DNA of 64,000 bases from Archivesica marissinica (Eukaryota; Mollusca; Bivalvia; Venerida; Vesicomyidae), in the NCBI GenBank assembly GCA_014843695.1, contig CM026387.1, positions 75,543,144-75,607,143 on the forward strand, in the 5' to 3' direction. The position numbers and the translations under genes were made by a program. Under the pieces are notes generated by a model. It saw only the letters and a list, made by a program, of their open reading frames with translations, was not told the origin of the DNA and did no database searches. Below are positions 23,681 through 37,479 of the stretch, in pieces (position 1 is the first letter of the stretch; each line of letters starts with the position of its first letter).

Positions 23681-23955
23681 TAGGGCTGCCACATGTACAG
23701 AATTTTGTAAACGTGTACACGATCCTTTGTACACGGCATGACGTCGTTTACACTCCGTTTATTCTCCATGATTATTTACATGTACTAGGTCTCACAAAAT
23801 TCAGTGAAACGGTCGATGTTATGATTTTATTACGTCACTAAGCTTCATTATACAACGTCATCAATTAAGATAGTGTACACGGTTACTCAATTAGTACACT
23901 TGTATTACCATTACACGACACGGCTCTGTTTACACGTGTAACCGTTGAAACCCTA
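23681..23955. mobile_element. hAT-type MITE, second family
   Basis: Ends tagggctgccac / gttgaaaccctA (8 of 12 matching as inverted repeats) are flanked by an exact 8-bp duplication gtgagaaa (23673-23680, 23956-23963). The interior is full of tgtacacg / cgtgtaaac words in both orientations. No coding sequence. Confidence 0.75.
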
Positions 23956-24235
23956 GTGAGAAATACTCCTCATGTCAGACACATCAGATTTTGTATGCAT
24001 TTTAATCATTTGTCTGACCAGTGTCAAACTATTAATATCACAATATCATGGCCTGTAATCGGTGCCTATGGTTTCTAGGGTGACAAAACAGTTTATGGTG
24101 AAACTCAGATTACATATGTTGATGATAATATGAAGAAATTGTCATTAATATGCAACGGATCGACATAATATTTAGTTTCAGTCCTTGTATATACAAGCCT
24201 GCCATAATTGAATTGTGCCAATGTTTTATTTTACA

Positions 24236-24456
24236 ACGATTGTGAAGCAAGTTTTAACAACTTATATTAATCACTCTCGTTGGCTCGGATGAAAGCGTAT
24301 GTGTGGTCATTCATGTGGGAGGAAACCGGAGTACCCGGAGAAAACCCACCTGTCCGATCTGGCGACCATCGTACCATCTCACATACTTCCCTGTCCGAGG
24401 ATCGAACCCGGGTCGCATTGGTGAGAAGCGAGCGCGCTAACCACTGCACTAATCGG
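24236..24456 (-). mobile_element. SINE family E with the conserved ggagtacccggagaaaaccc box
   Basis: Reverse copy: tRNA-like head at the right (gcgagcgcgctaaccactgc, box B in reverse ggatcgaacccggg). The central ggaaaccggagtacccggag box is one I know as very widespread in invertebrate SINEs. The left tail matches the tail of SINE family B (cgattg-gaa-caagttcttacaacttatatt type). Confidence 0.75.
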
Positions 24457-24459
24457 TAA

Positions 24460-26920
24460 GTGCTACCATAGTGTTAGGTTGATACCCAGAATCAGCCAAT
24501 CAAAAATGCTTGATATTCATCTTGAGATTTGACAATGTTTTATCATTTTGGAACATGTCGTAGCATTTACAATTGTATATGATGGGGAGGAGAGTTGGGG
24601 GGTTACAATTGACTGATCAGTGATGTGGTAAAGTTCACAAGGTAATTATCATTCTGAAAGGTAACGGCCCCACACTATGCCATGATGTGGGATAGGTCAT
24701 GTTGATTGTAGCAATTACGAAATGGTCGTCTACAGGTTTGGCTGAAGTTTATCACAACTTTGTGATTTATTGACAACTTGTTCTCACAATTGATACCATG
24801 TTCTTTGCCTGTCTTGTCTGCCGTTTTTTCTTAATCGCTTCTCAAAACTTATACTTGATTCCACGAAACTGCCAATTGCCATTCAATATGTCTACCATTT
24901 TAAATTCATTTACTATTTCTATTATAATTCCCATAATTTTTGATGATTTTAAGATTTCCAATATGGTGGATTATTTTTGCAAGTACCAGGAACATGTAGA
25001 AAATAGGATCCTGGAAATACACATGAAGTCTAGCATTCAACAAACTCGGAGATTGGTCCACAGTATAGATGTGTCCGATCAGATCATGTTTTCAAGAACC
25101 CATGTTATTGTAGTGCACACATGTACTCGCAGTAAAGCCACTAAAATTATAATACCAAAACTTATATTTTTTATAATTCCAGTGATTTTGACACTAATAC
25201 CAGCAAGCCAATGTCAATTACAGTAATCTACAGCTGTTGGGCCTGTATATACAATAACAAGAATTTATATATTGTGTTTTACAGGAATACATATTTGCTG
25301 CAGATGGTCACAGATGTTCGGTTGTACTGTATCGTTCCGTATGTGAACAGTCAAATGTGTCATAGTGGTTGTCTGTGATGAGACATAGCAAAATAATAAG
25401 ATGATCATGGTACCATTTATTGTGATTTATGGAAAATACTCAATACAGTGTCTTGAATATGTTGGAATATTAGTGAAATACATGTCACGATAGAGAGCAA
25501 TAACATATTTATTTACTGTAGGCTATGCAGGTCAATTTGGTTTAACATTTAAACATACATTCTTGAACACAGTAGTTGAAGTTATACTTCTCTGTAAATT
25601 TTCGAATTTCTAACTGTATGAATAGTGAGAAGAAGTTAGGAATAGGTCTCATCATTCTTCCCAAGATTTCAGCCAAGCTTAATCACTGACTGCCTGATCC
25701 AAACAACCATCAATTAATTACATATTTAAATTATGGAGAAATATTTCCCAACCACTTGACCTGTTTACTCCTACAGATTGGCAGTAGTTTCTATGGAAAA
25801 CAAGTGGAAATTACGCACAATGTTCAAAATCCATTTTCGATCATCAGTTTATTTCCGTTAATAACCTTTTTCGATATTTAAAGCGGATATCACAATATAG
25901 CATCCCCTTATGTAGTTCAAGTATAGATGCGTAAATCCTGAATTATTTTAGCAAGTGTTGAAGAAACTACATATATGGTTACCACCCGTCCGACGTCGTC
26001 ACAATGAACATGTTCAAGTGTCTTCTCCTCAGCAACCATATGGTCTAGAGTCACCATTTATGATTTAGTATGTACTTGTCATTATGGTACAAATTCTTCC
26101 ATCTCAAAATATTACAAATTCTTCGGAAAAGCTATCGCCGACATTTAGTAAGATTGATCAATGTACAATACAATGATATTCATAGTTGTTGCATGACACC
26201 CTTGTCTGAACAATGGAGTCAGTCAGGTGAGCTATAGGGCCATCGTGGTCCACTTTATTGTAAATAAAACATCATAAATATTTGCTCAAGATGCTAGAAA
26301 TGTATAATTTCTTATGCAATTGCATGTATATATGTATTTAGACTGCATGTATATAAATTATGTTCATCAATGTTTTATGATTTGCATCATTTTGAATATC
26401 TGTGTACAAACATTGCTGTCATTGTACTATGATGATATGTGTAGTATTTTACTTGAATTAAACATGTTTATTTCTTAATCTTGTTATTAAGTGATTCCCT
26501 GACGCAAATCCCCAACCCAGGTCACAGAAATTCCTTGTTTTTTCCCACCAGATTGTAGGCCTACATGTATTTATAAACAAGGACAAAATGACTTGGTAGC
26601 GACATTTTGTCAATATATATATTTTTTATGTCTTAATGTATTTTACCTAACCACTGCTTCCCAATTTTTAATTTCCATTAACTGCTACTTTCTTGTCTAA
26701 CCTTTTCATCCCTATTTACAGGTCGAATATACAAATGTAGGTTTCCTCTACCACCCTTCACCACTTATGCAAGTGACCTAGCATTAAGATTTAAAGGCAT
26801 TCTTTAGCTAAATAAGTCAGTGCAACAACCCTTTCCTAAAACACTGTCGACATGTTTGCTATATTGTCGTTTCTCGTGTTTAACAGTAAACCATGCATAG
26901 TTATTCTTAGTATAAATAGT
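24460..26920. other. No gene recognised
   Basis: 2.4 kb of AT-rich sequence. The longest open frame (24798-25226, 142 codons, hydrophobic at both ends) has no family resemblance, and I see no splice or promoter context. I cannot exclude a lineage-specific exon. Confidence 0.4.
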
Positions 26921-26922
26921 GT

Positions 26923-27206
26923 GTGTTTTACGTTTATTTATCGTCGTTACCGGTTGCCCATATGAGCGACGCCTCCTGAAGAGATTAGTCATTTTAGAGT
27001 TTGGAGGATAGTGCAATGATACAGACAGAGACCCATTCCAGAGTCTCCTCTGGTTCTTTTACGTGCACAGTGTAAAGCACCGACACGAGACCTCGATTTA
27101 ACGTCCCATCTGAAAGACTGTTCATTTTATTAGGGTCAGACGGGGGATCGAACCTGTGATACCTGGATTACCAGTCCAGCGTGTTACCACTGGACTACAG
27201 ATCCAC
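26923..27206 (-). mobile_element. SINE family A, full length
   Basis: Complete reverse copy from tgtgttttacgtttatttat to the head ctacagatcc, with both promoter-like boxes readable. A typical reference copy for the family in this window. Confidence 0.88.
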
Positions 27207-27566
27207 CTAAATAGCGTCCACACGTTGGATGTTTTATATGTCTGTTGTATAGCAACGAGGCGAGTCTCTCGTTTATAGTCCCGTCTGAAAGAGTTGATAT
27301 TGAGAGGGTCAGGCTCATCACTGTTAGATGGTATTTATTTTAAACGTTTTAGAAAACTTAGTCGCCCAAATGCATTTATGCGATGGCGACTTTTAAATAT
27401 GGGGGGTTGAGATGTTTTGCTAATATATACCTCCATTCTCTAACCCCTACATCATTATTTATAGCAGATGAGTATTGCTATGGCAACACTTGTTGTCATA
27501 GCTTTTCTTGTTACCAATAGACTCTTCCGATATAATAACTGTAGTGAAAGACAACGCCTGGGCTGA

Positions 27567-28574
27567 GTAATAGAATCGACCGACCTCACATACGAAATCA
27601 CTAAAATCAAAATAGTTCCATATACTTTTCATATATTTGTTAATTTATAATAGTCCGTTAAGTTTAGGAACATCAATCCATGAGGTGAAATGTTAGTGAG
27701 TTGTTATTGGGAAAATATGTTTGGTGTTGGGCGTTGGTGGCCAAAAAATCACTACACAATAATTGCATACATGTACAATTAAAATAGCACCATTTTACGG
27801 CGAACAGAATAAATTTGGACCTGGACGTGGTGTTTTGCAGTCTGTGATATAATGTTACCAAAGTTATATGTCTAATAATAATAACAAGTAAGTAATATCG
27901 TTTTGATTTAGGAAATATTTCTTTATATGGTACTGGTAGACATGTAGTCTATTTGGCGTAATTATTAGAACAGTGTTGACCTACTTTCCAAAAATCATAG
28001 CATTCGTTGTACGTAAAATCGTTTTCTCGACCAGTCATTCAGATCCTGATATATATTTGTCATTTATCAGAGATAAACCCATTTATCTTGAAGGTCGCAA
28101 CATATAAATATTGCAACAAGTGCGACTATATTAGTTTCTACCAGGTACGATATATGTACTGTTACATAACGGCATTAATGCGTATTATTGATCAAAGTCT
28201 TGTAAGTCTGTTAAAGCCTGTGGTGGGTGGGGTTTAAAAGTTTCTTTCCTATGGTTTTAAGCAGAACATGTCAGTCACACGCTATATCTGCAATGACTTC
28301 TAATTATACAACAACAACACCAATGTTTATTTAGCAAATCCACATAATATATGCCTTTGACTAACGACAAGGACATGTAGCAAACATGTTTAACTCTCTG
28401 AAAACCTGTGTACTGGGGGCTTGAACACATGGCTGTCGTCTTGCAAGCCATCCACACTTCCAACTGGATTAACCAGTTAACTGGGCAGTCTGAAGAACTG
28501 ACACCAACTAAAGTAATTGCAATGTCATACTAATCACTGATAAGATTAGACAGTTTAGCATTTCATAACTGTCA
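27567..28574 (+). repeat. Direct 1.0-kb duplication, copy 2
   Basis: Partner of 20742-21746. Its right edge (tttcataactgtc) is joined within about 10 bases to a (GTGC)n array, whereas copy 1 continues into unrelated sequence. The array therefore marks a rearrangement or assembly junction. Confidence 0.9.
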
Positions 28575-28575
28575 G

Positions 28576-31029
<2,454 letters not shown>

Positions 31030-32029
31030 NNNNNNNNNNNNNNNNNNNNNNNNNNNNNNNNNNNNNNNNNNNNNNNNNNNNNNNNNNNNNNNNNNNNNNN
31101 NNNNNNNNNNNNNNNNNNNNNNNNNNNNNNNNNNNNNNNNNNNNNNNNNNNNNNNNNNNNNNNNNNNNNNNNNNNNNNNNNNNNNNNNNNNNNNNNNNNN
31201 NNNNNNNNNNNNNNNNNNNNNNNNNNNNNNNNNNNNNNNNNNNNNNNNNNNNNNNNNNNNNNNNNNNNNNNNNNNNNNNNNNNNNNNNNNNNNNNNNNNN
31301 NNNNNNNNNNNNNNNNNNNNNNNNNNNNNNNNNNNNNNNNNNNNNNNNNNNNNNNNNNNNNNNNNNNNNNNNNNNNNNNNNNNNNNNNNNNNNNNNNNNN
31401 NNNNNNNNNNNNNNNNNNNNNNNNNNNNNNNNNNNNNNNNNNNNNNNNNNNNNNNNNNNNNNNNNNNNNNNNNNNNNNNNNNNNNNNNNNNNNNNNNNNN
31501 NNNNNNNNNNNNNNNNNNNNNNNNNNNNNNNNNNNNNNNNNNNNNNNNNNNNNNNNNNNNNNNNNNNNNNNNNNNNNNNNNNNNNNNNNNNNNNNNNNNN
31601 NNNNNNNNNNNNNNNNNNNNNNNNNNNNNNNNNNNNNNNNNNNNNNNNNNNNNNNNNNNNNNNNNNNNNNNNNNNNNNNNNNNNNNNNNNNNNNNNNNNN
31701 NNNNNNNNNNNNNNNNNNNNNNNNNNNNNNNNNNNNNNNNNNNNNNNNNNNNNNNNNNNNNNNNNNNNNNNNNNNNNNNNNNNNNNNNNNNNNNNNNNNN
31801 NNNNNNNNNNNNNNNNNNNNNNNNNNNNNNNNNNNNNNNNNNNNNNNNNNNNNNNNNNNNNNNNNNNNNNNNNNNNNNNNNNNNNNNNNNNNNNNNNNNN
31901 NNNNNNNNNNNNNNNNNNNNNNNNNNNNNNNNNNNNNNNNNNNNNNNNNNNNNNNNNNNNNNNNNNNNNNNNNNNNNNNNNNNNNNNNNNNNNNNNNNNN
32001 NNNNNNNNNNNNNNNNNNNNNNNNNNNNN
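31030..32029. other. Assembly gap, 1000 N
   Basis: Exactly 1000 N, a conventional placeholder size, so the true distance and sequence are unknown. Any reading frame crossing it is meaningless. Confidence 0.99.
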
Positions 32030-32781
32030 GTGGTGTGTGTGTGTGGTATGTGCGTGTGGTATGTGCGTGTGGTATGTGCGTGTGTGGTGTGTTTGTGGTG
32101 TGTGTTGTGTGGTGTGTGTGTGAAGTGTGTGTGGTGTGTGTGTATGTGTGGTGTGTGTGGTATGTGTGTGTGGTATGTGTTTGTTGTGTGTGTGGTGTGT
32201 GTGGTGTGTGTGGTGTGTGTGGTGTGTTTGTTTGTGGTGTTTGTGTGATGTGTGGTGTTTGGGTGTGGTGTATGTGCGTGTGATGTGTGCGTGTGCTGTG
32301 TGCGTGTGGTATGTGCGTGTGGTATTTGCGTGTGGTATGTGCGTATGTGGTGTGTGTGTGGTGTGTGTGTGTGGTGTATGTGTGGTGTGTGTGGTGTGTG
32401 TGTGTGTGTGTGTGTGATGTGTGTGTATGTGATGTGTGTGTGTGTGTGTGTTGGTGTGTGTGTGGTGTGGGTGTGGGTTTGTGTGGTAGTAGTGTGTGGG
32501 TGTGTGTGTGGTGTGTGTGGTGGTGGTGTGTTTGTGTGGTGGTGGTGTGTGTGGTGGTGGTTTGTGTGTGGTGGTGTGTGTGTGGTGTGTGTGGTGTGGT
32601 GTGTGTTTGGTGGTGGTGTGTGTGTGTTGGTGGTGTGTGTGATGTGAGTGTGTGTGATGGTGGTGTGTGTGTGGTGGCGTGTGTGTTTGTGGTGTGTGTG
32701 GTGAGGGTATATATGTGGTGGTGGTGGTGTGATTTGTGTGTGTGGTGGTGGTTGTGGTGGTGTGTGTGTTTGTGTGTGTGT

Positions 32782-32814
<33 letters not shown>

Positions 32815-33395
32815 ATGTGGTTGTGGTGGTGGTGGTGTGTGTGTGTGTGTGTGTGGTGTGTTGTGTGTGGTGGTGTGTGTGGTGTTTGGTGTGGTGTGTG
32901 TGGTGTGTGGGGTGTGGGTTGTGTGTGTGGGTGTGTGTGTGTGGTGGTGCTGTGTGTGGTGTGTGTGTGTGGTGTGTGTGTGTGGTGTTTGGTGTGGTGT
33001 GGTGTGTGTGGTGTGTGTATGTGTGTGTGGTGTGTGTGTGGTGTGGTGTGTGGTGTGGTGTGTGGTGGTGTTGGTGTATGGTGTGTGTATGTCGTGTGGT
33101 GGTGTGTGGTGTGTGTGGTGTGTGTGTGGTGTGTGGTTGTGTGTTGTGTGTGGTGTATGTGTGTGGTGTGTGTGTGTGGTGTGTGTGTGTGGTGTGTGTG
33201 TGTGGTGTGTGTGGTGTGTGTGTGTGTGGTGTGTGTGTGTGTTTGTGTGTGGGTGGTGTGTGTGTGTGGTGTTTGTGGTTTGTGTGGTTGTGGTTTGTGT
33301 GTGTGGTGTGGGTGGTGTGTGTTTGTGTGTGTGGGCGTGACTGTGTGCGTGTGTGCGTGTGTGCGTGTGCGCGTGTGCTCGTGTGTGCGTGCGTG
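32030..33395 (+). repeat. TG-rich low-complexity tract
   Basis: Irregular mixture of TGTG, TGGTG and TGCG words, ending in gtgcgtgcgtgcgtg. Open frames on both strands follow from the composition (Cys/Val on +, His/Thr on -). No coding evidence. Confidence 0.95.
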
Positions 33396-33409
33396 CGTGT
33401 TGTACGCGG

Positions 33410-34260
33410 ATTCTACTCGCACGATGGTATTGTTTTGTTTGATATTTTCCCATATAAAGACCACACTATCATGCATTAAAGATTAAGCCAAAATAGAATC
33501 CTTTACGTGCACAATATTATTAAATTCGTCACAATTTGTATGTATATTAAGCAGATTACGAAACGTGTGTATTCTAATTCAGTCAGATGTCATTCGGAAC
33601 TCCTCGATTCGGGTAGCAAATAATTAGTCACGTAAGCAATCTACATGTCGTCGCATTTCTGTGCAAACCGCGTATGTGGAAAACGTCCACTTTTCAGGAG
33701 GGAGTAAAAACTATTTTATATTTTTCCAAAGTGATATTCAAATAAACTGTAGATTTATATTTGCCCTTTTAAACTTCCTCTACTTTAAATGAAACAGCCT
33801 TGCTTAAACAATAGATTTCATAAATCGACATACGCTATTTCCGTACGTATTACTGTATCCATTATATATTATACAAGTTATTCCGGAATTTTGCACAGTA
33901 ATTCAAAAGCGTTTTGATATAGGAGCAATTGCGTATGTCAAAGACATTTTATGTTCGGAGCAGACTGTTCCAATAAAACTATCTCGATTAGCAGTGTTAT
34001 CCTATCTGTTTCTCGAATCGTCTCAACTTGAGAATGTGCTCAATCCAATTAAAGCACTAAAATTGGTACAATTTAGTAAATGTAATGACTTTGAATACCT
34101 AAGAAACAATATTTTAATACACTTTAGTATTTATTCTGAAGAATAACCTTACCGTTAAGGTTTTATAGAAGTTGATACTTATGAGTTGAACACAATCTCA
34201 AGTAGAGACGCTTCGAGAAACTGGGCCCTGAATTGTAGATTGCATAACCTTCTCATGGAA
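33410..34260. other. No gene seen
   Basis: AT-rich unique-looking sequence between the TG tract and the mobile-element region. No domain or exon recognised. Confidence 0.5.
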
Positions 34261-34261
34261 G

Positions 34262-34330
34262 AGAAGTGGATTCGAGTGGTAGAACGCCATACTACATAGG
34301 GTTGCATGTTCGATCCCGTTGTTGCAGGCT
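34262..34330 (+). other. tRNA-like sequence, possible SINE head
   Basis: Contains cgagtggtagaacgcc resembling box A and tgttcgatccc resembling box B at roughly tRNA spacing. No closed cloverleaf and no oligo-T terminator directly after it. Probably the head of a degraded SINE. Confidence 0.4.
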
Positions 34331-34489
34331 GTTTTCGCCTTCGCAATTTTCTCAATCCCAAATTGCGGATGGAACTGGTTTAGCATCTAACGAGCATCCG
34401 CTGGCAATGAATGTGTACACATTAAAGCTACCCTGTTGCGAATGGCAGTTTGTATGAGATGGTAGATAAGACTAGTGGAGGCGTGAACC

Positions 34490-35892
34490 ATGATGACATC
34501 GGGCCCAACTGGTAAGCCTATTACATCTATATCTTTATTATAATAATATTATGCATTGTCTCAATTGTATTAAAAACAAACACGCATAGCTTACAGGTGT
34601 TTACTAATAATAGTGTTTGTATTTCAGCATGTGGGAAGACCACGTTTGTCAAAGATATGCTTCAGAAACATAGCGGTAGGATACAGCCCGGTATTCAAAG
34701 AATAGTATGGCTTTACAAGAGGTGGCAACCATTATACACTGCGATTCAAATGACAGTGTTACCAGGAGTAGAATTTATCCGAGGCATACCCTCAGATTTG
34801 GATGATGATGATTTCTTTGACTCTAACGTAAACAACTTGCTCATTTTGGACGATCTGTTCAGTGAATCCGGAAAGGATAAGAGGATCACTGATTTGTTCA
34901 CTGAGGGGAGTCATCATAGGTCATTGTCTGTAATAACAATCACCCAGAGTTTGTTTGGAAACAAGAATCCAACGCAGCGGAGGAATTGTCATTATATAGT
35001 ACTGTTTAACAATCCAGTAGACAGGCAATCCGTCATGACATTGGCTAGACAAATGTATCCTGGGCATACAGACAAATTTATGAAAACGTTTGAGAAAGCT
35101 ACCAAGTACCCGTACGGATATATGCTAATTGACTTAAAGCCGTTTACGCCAGAAACGGACAGGTTAAGACATGACGTCACGTGGGTAGGGCAAGACACTG
35201 CACCTATAAAACAAGATAGCGTATGCCCAGACTCTCATTCGTCAGTTGAAACTCAAACAGTACACATCGGAACTAACCCTTCAGCGGAAATTAGTGAATC
35301 AAATCAACCGTTATCTGGAAACATGGCTGATGAAGGACACGCTTGCGACGATTGTGGACTATTGTTCGATACAACGCACGATATGCAACGATACATAAAA
35401 CGCGGGCAATGTCCTGATATTGAAGAACCAGTGCCCAAAAAGATGAAGCTAGAGGATAATGATGAACCTATGAGAAAACTAGAACGTATGGACAACTACG
35501 ACGATATTGAAGAGAATGAGGCATACACTGCGCTGTGGAAACTAGCTAGGGAAAGAGGAGAAGACAAGTACAGAAAGTTTCATGACCAATACGTAGCCAA
35601 TGGTGAATCCGACAAAGAGGCCGCACACTTAGCAGAAGAAAGAATGGAGCGCTACGATCAAAGTAAATTCATCGAGATATACCACCAGCTAATTGCAACC
35701 TACATTGTTCCTCTCAGAACAAGTGGCATACATCGCAAGATTATGTCAGAGATCGACACTTCAAAGGGTATCAACCTAACATCTGCTGTGAAACGTATCC
35801 TGCGCAAACATAAGCATCAGTTCCAGGATTTATTTGAAATGTCGGATGATGAAAACAGCGGCGATGAAAGCGGCGATGCCGATGAACAATAA
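34490..35892 (+). CDS. Polinton/adintovirus-like packaging ATPase (FtsK/HerA type), endogenous
   Basis: In Polintons and adintoviruses this ATPase pumps DNA into capsids. Here it is an old integrated copy. A 22-nt first exon from ATG 34490 ends in a GT donor (34512). A 116-bp intron follows, and the main exon starts at 34628. The intron splits the Walker A (P-loop) codons, and the reading phase is kept. The main exon then shows the family's WLYKRWQPLY, a Walker B-like LLILDDLFSE, the conserved GSHHRSLSVITITQSLF, LFNNPVDRQSVMTLARQMYP and YPYGYMLIDLKPFTPET. The C-terminal third (from about residue 245) adds a Cys/His finger (CDDCGLLFD...H...C), a long charged helical region and an acidic tail; this part I do not recognise. 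The frame is open to TAA at 35890-35892. The N-terminus looks short for the family, so an upstream exon may be missing. Confidence 0.8.
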
Positions 35893-35950
35893 ATGTGTGG
35901 TGCAGAGACATATAACTTCATTTGTGCTTATGCTATAGACGCGTTCAGAC

Positions 35951-37165
35951 ATGGCTCCGTTGGAGGATTATTTAAAGACTATCTACTATGATCCTTCACA
36001 TCCCGCCAGTTATGCTGGTCCTCAGAAAGTGTACAAAGTGGTACAGCGAGAGGGAAAATACAAACTAGGAATGTATAGGATACGAAGATTCTTACAAAAC
36101 CAAGAGTCATATAGCCTGCATAAACCCGTGAGACGACGCTTTCAACGAAACCACGTGATCAGTGCAGGAACGGACGATTTATGGATGGCAGACCTAATGG
36201 ACATGGTGAAATATGCGAAATGGAATCGAGGCTATAAATATGTGCTATTAATCATAGACACATTCAGCAAAACAGTTTGGCTGCGACCATTGAAATCTAA
36301 AACAGGGGGAGATGTAGCAACCGCCTTTCAAGATGTCTTCACCAAATCTGGACGCACACCATCCAAGCTCATTACCGATAAAGGTAAGGTATATGCTTAA
36401 TTATCCATCATCTATTTAGTAAAGCTTTCGTACATGTATGTAAAACTATTCTCCATGTATTACTGATGCTTTTTGATATGTGTTACATATCATTTTCTAT
36501 CACTTCAGGTCAAGAGTTCCGTGCTAAAAAGGTACAGGTGGTCATGAAAGAATACGTAATCAAATACTTCCCTACGCAGAACGAAACTAAGGCCTCAACT
36601 TCTGAGAGAGCAGTTTTGACCATCAAGACGAAATTAAATCGTTATTTCACACACCAGGAGGATTACGAGTACCTACCGATACTACAGAGCATGGCTGATA
36701 GTTATAACCAAACCTATCACCGGACCATAGATATGGCTCCAGCCGACGTCAACGATGACAATCAAGAAACAGTCAGACTGTCCACATACTTTGCACAGAG
36801 CAAGAACGATGGCAAACTCAAACCATTCAAATATAAAATTGGTGATTATGTGCGCATTAGTCACTTAAACATCTGAAACATGTGTTTACTAGAGCTTACG
36901 ACGACACCTTCACAGGCGAGGTGTTTATTGTTGCCAGACGTTATCATAGAGGAATAATACCAATTTACCGATTGAAAGACATGGACAATGAGGATCATTT
37001 TATCAAAGTGAACTGCAGAAAGTGGACATCAAGCCATACCAGATTTGGAAAATTGAACGTGTTCTTAAGACAGTTGGCCGGGGGCGGAACAAACGCCTTT
37101 ACGTGAAGTGGAAGAATTTTCCATCAACATTTAACAGCTTTATCAAAGCCAGTGACATCCAGTGA
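35951..37165 (+). pseudogene. Polinton-type integrase with chromodomain, broken by two frameshifts
   Basis: Retroviral-type (rve) integrase of the Polinton/adintovirus class, 58 nt after the ATPase on the same strand. Exon 1 (35951-36383) carries WMADLMDM (first catalytic Asp), IDTFSKTVWLRPLKSKTGGD and LITDKG (second Asp). A 125-bp GT-AG intron (36384-36508) follows in phase. Exon 2 carries STSERAV with the catalytic Glu. Near 36865-36875 the frame breaks at ISHLNI, and the SH3-like part resumes as HVFTRAYDDTFTGEVF. A second break near 36995-37000 precedes a clear chromodomain (IWKIERVLKTVGRGRNKR, YVKWKNFP) ending at TGA 37163-37165. The two frame breaks argue against a working protein unless they are sequencing errors. 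Confidence 0.82.
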
Positions 37166-37267
37166 TTGAACACTGAAGCTATACTAGTTATGTGCTGGCT
37201 AGTATGTATATATTAAATATCTACTTTCGATGTTGTAAATATATCTGTTTGTATTATAATTAGTGTC

Positions 37268-37273
37268 AATAAA
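37268..37273 (+). terminator. AATAAA polyadenylation signal
   Basis: tgtcaataaaggtt lies about 100 bp after the integrase stop, in a position suited to 3'-end formation of the ATPase/integrase transcript. Confidence 0.45.
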
Positions 37274-37479
37274 GGTTAAAATGTATACCCAGACTTGTTA
37301 TATTTTAACGCGTTATAAGGGGAGAGTACTATGACAGTCCTATCTCATCATAGAGTGACCCCATTAAACTCGCTATGTTTACATTCCAACTATTATGCTT
37401 TAACGTTTAACAAACATAATACATAATAAAGCGAGCTGTACATATCGCTATCCGCCCGCATACTGAAACTAATACATCG

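Noticed and set aside
24798..25226. 142-codon hydrophobic frame as a gene
   Set aside because: No family resemblance, atypical composition and no splice or polyadenylation context. Length alone is weak evidence.
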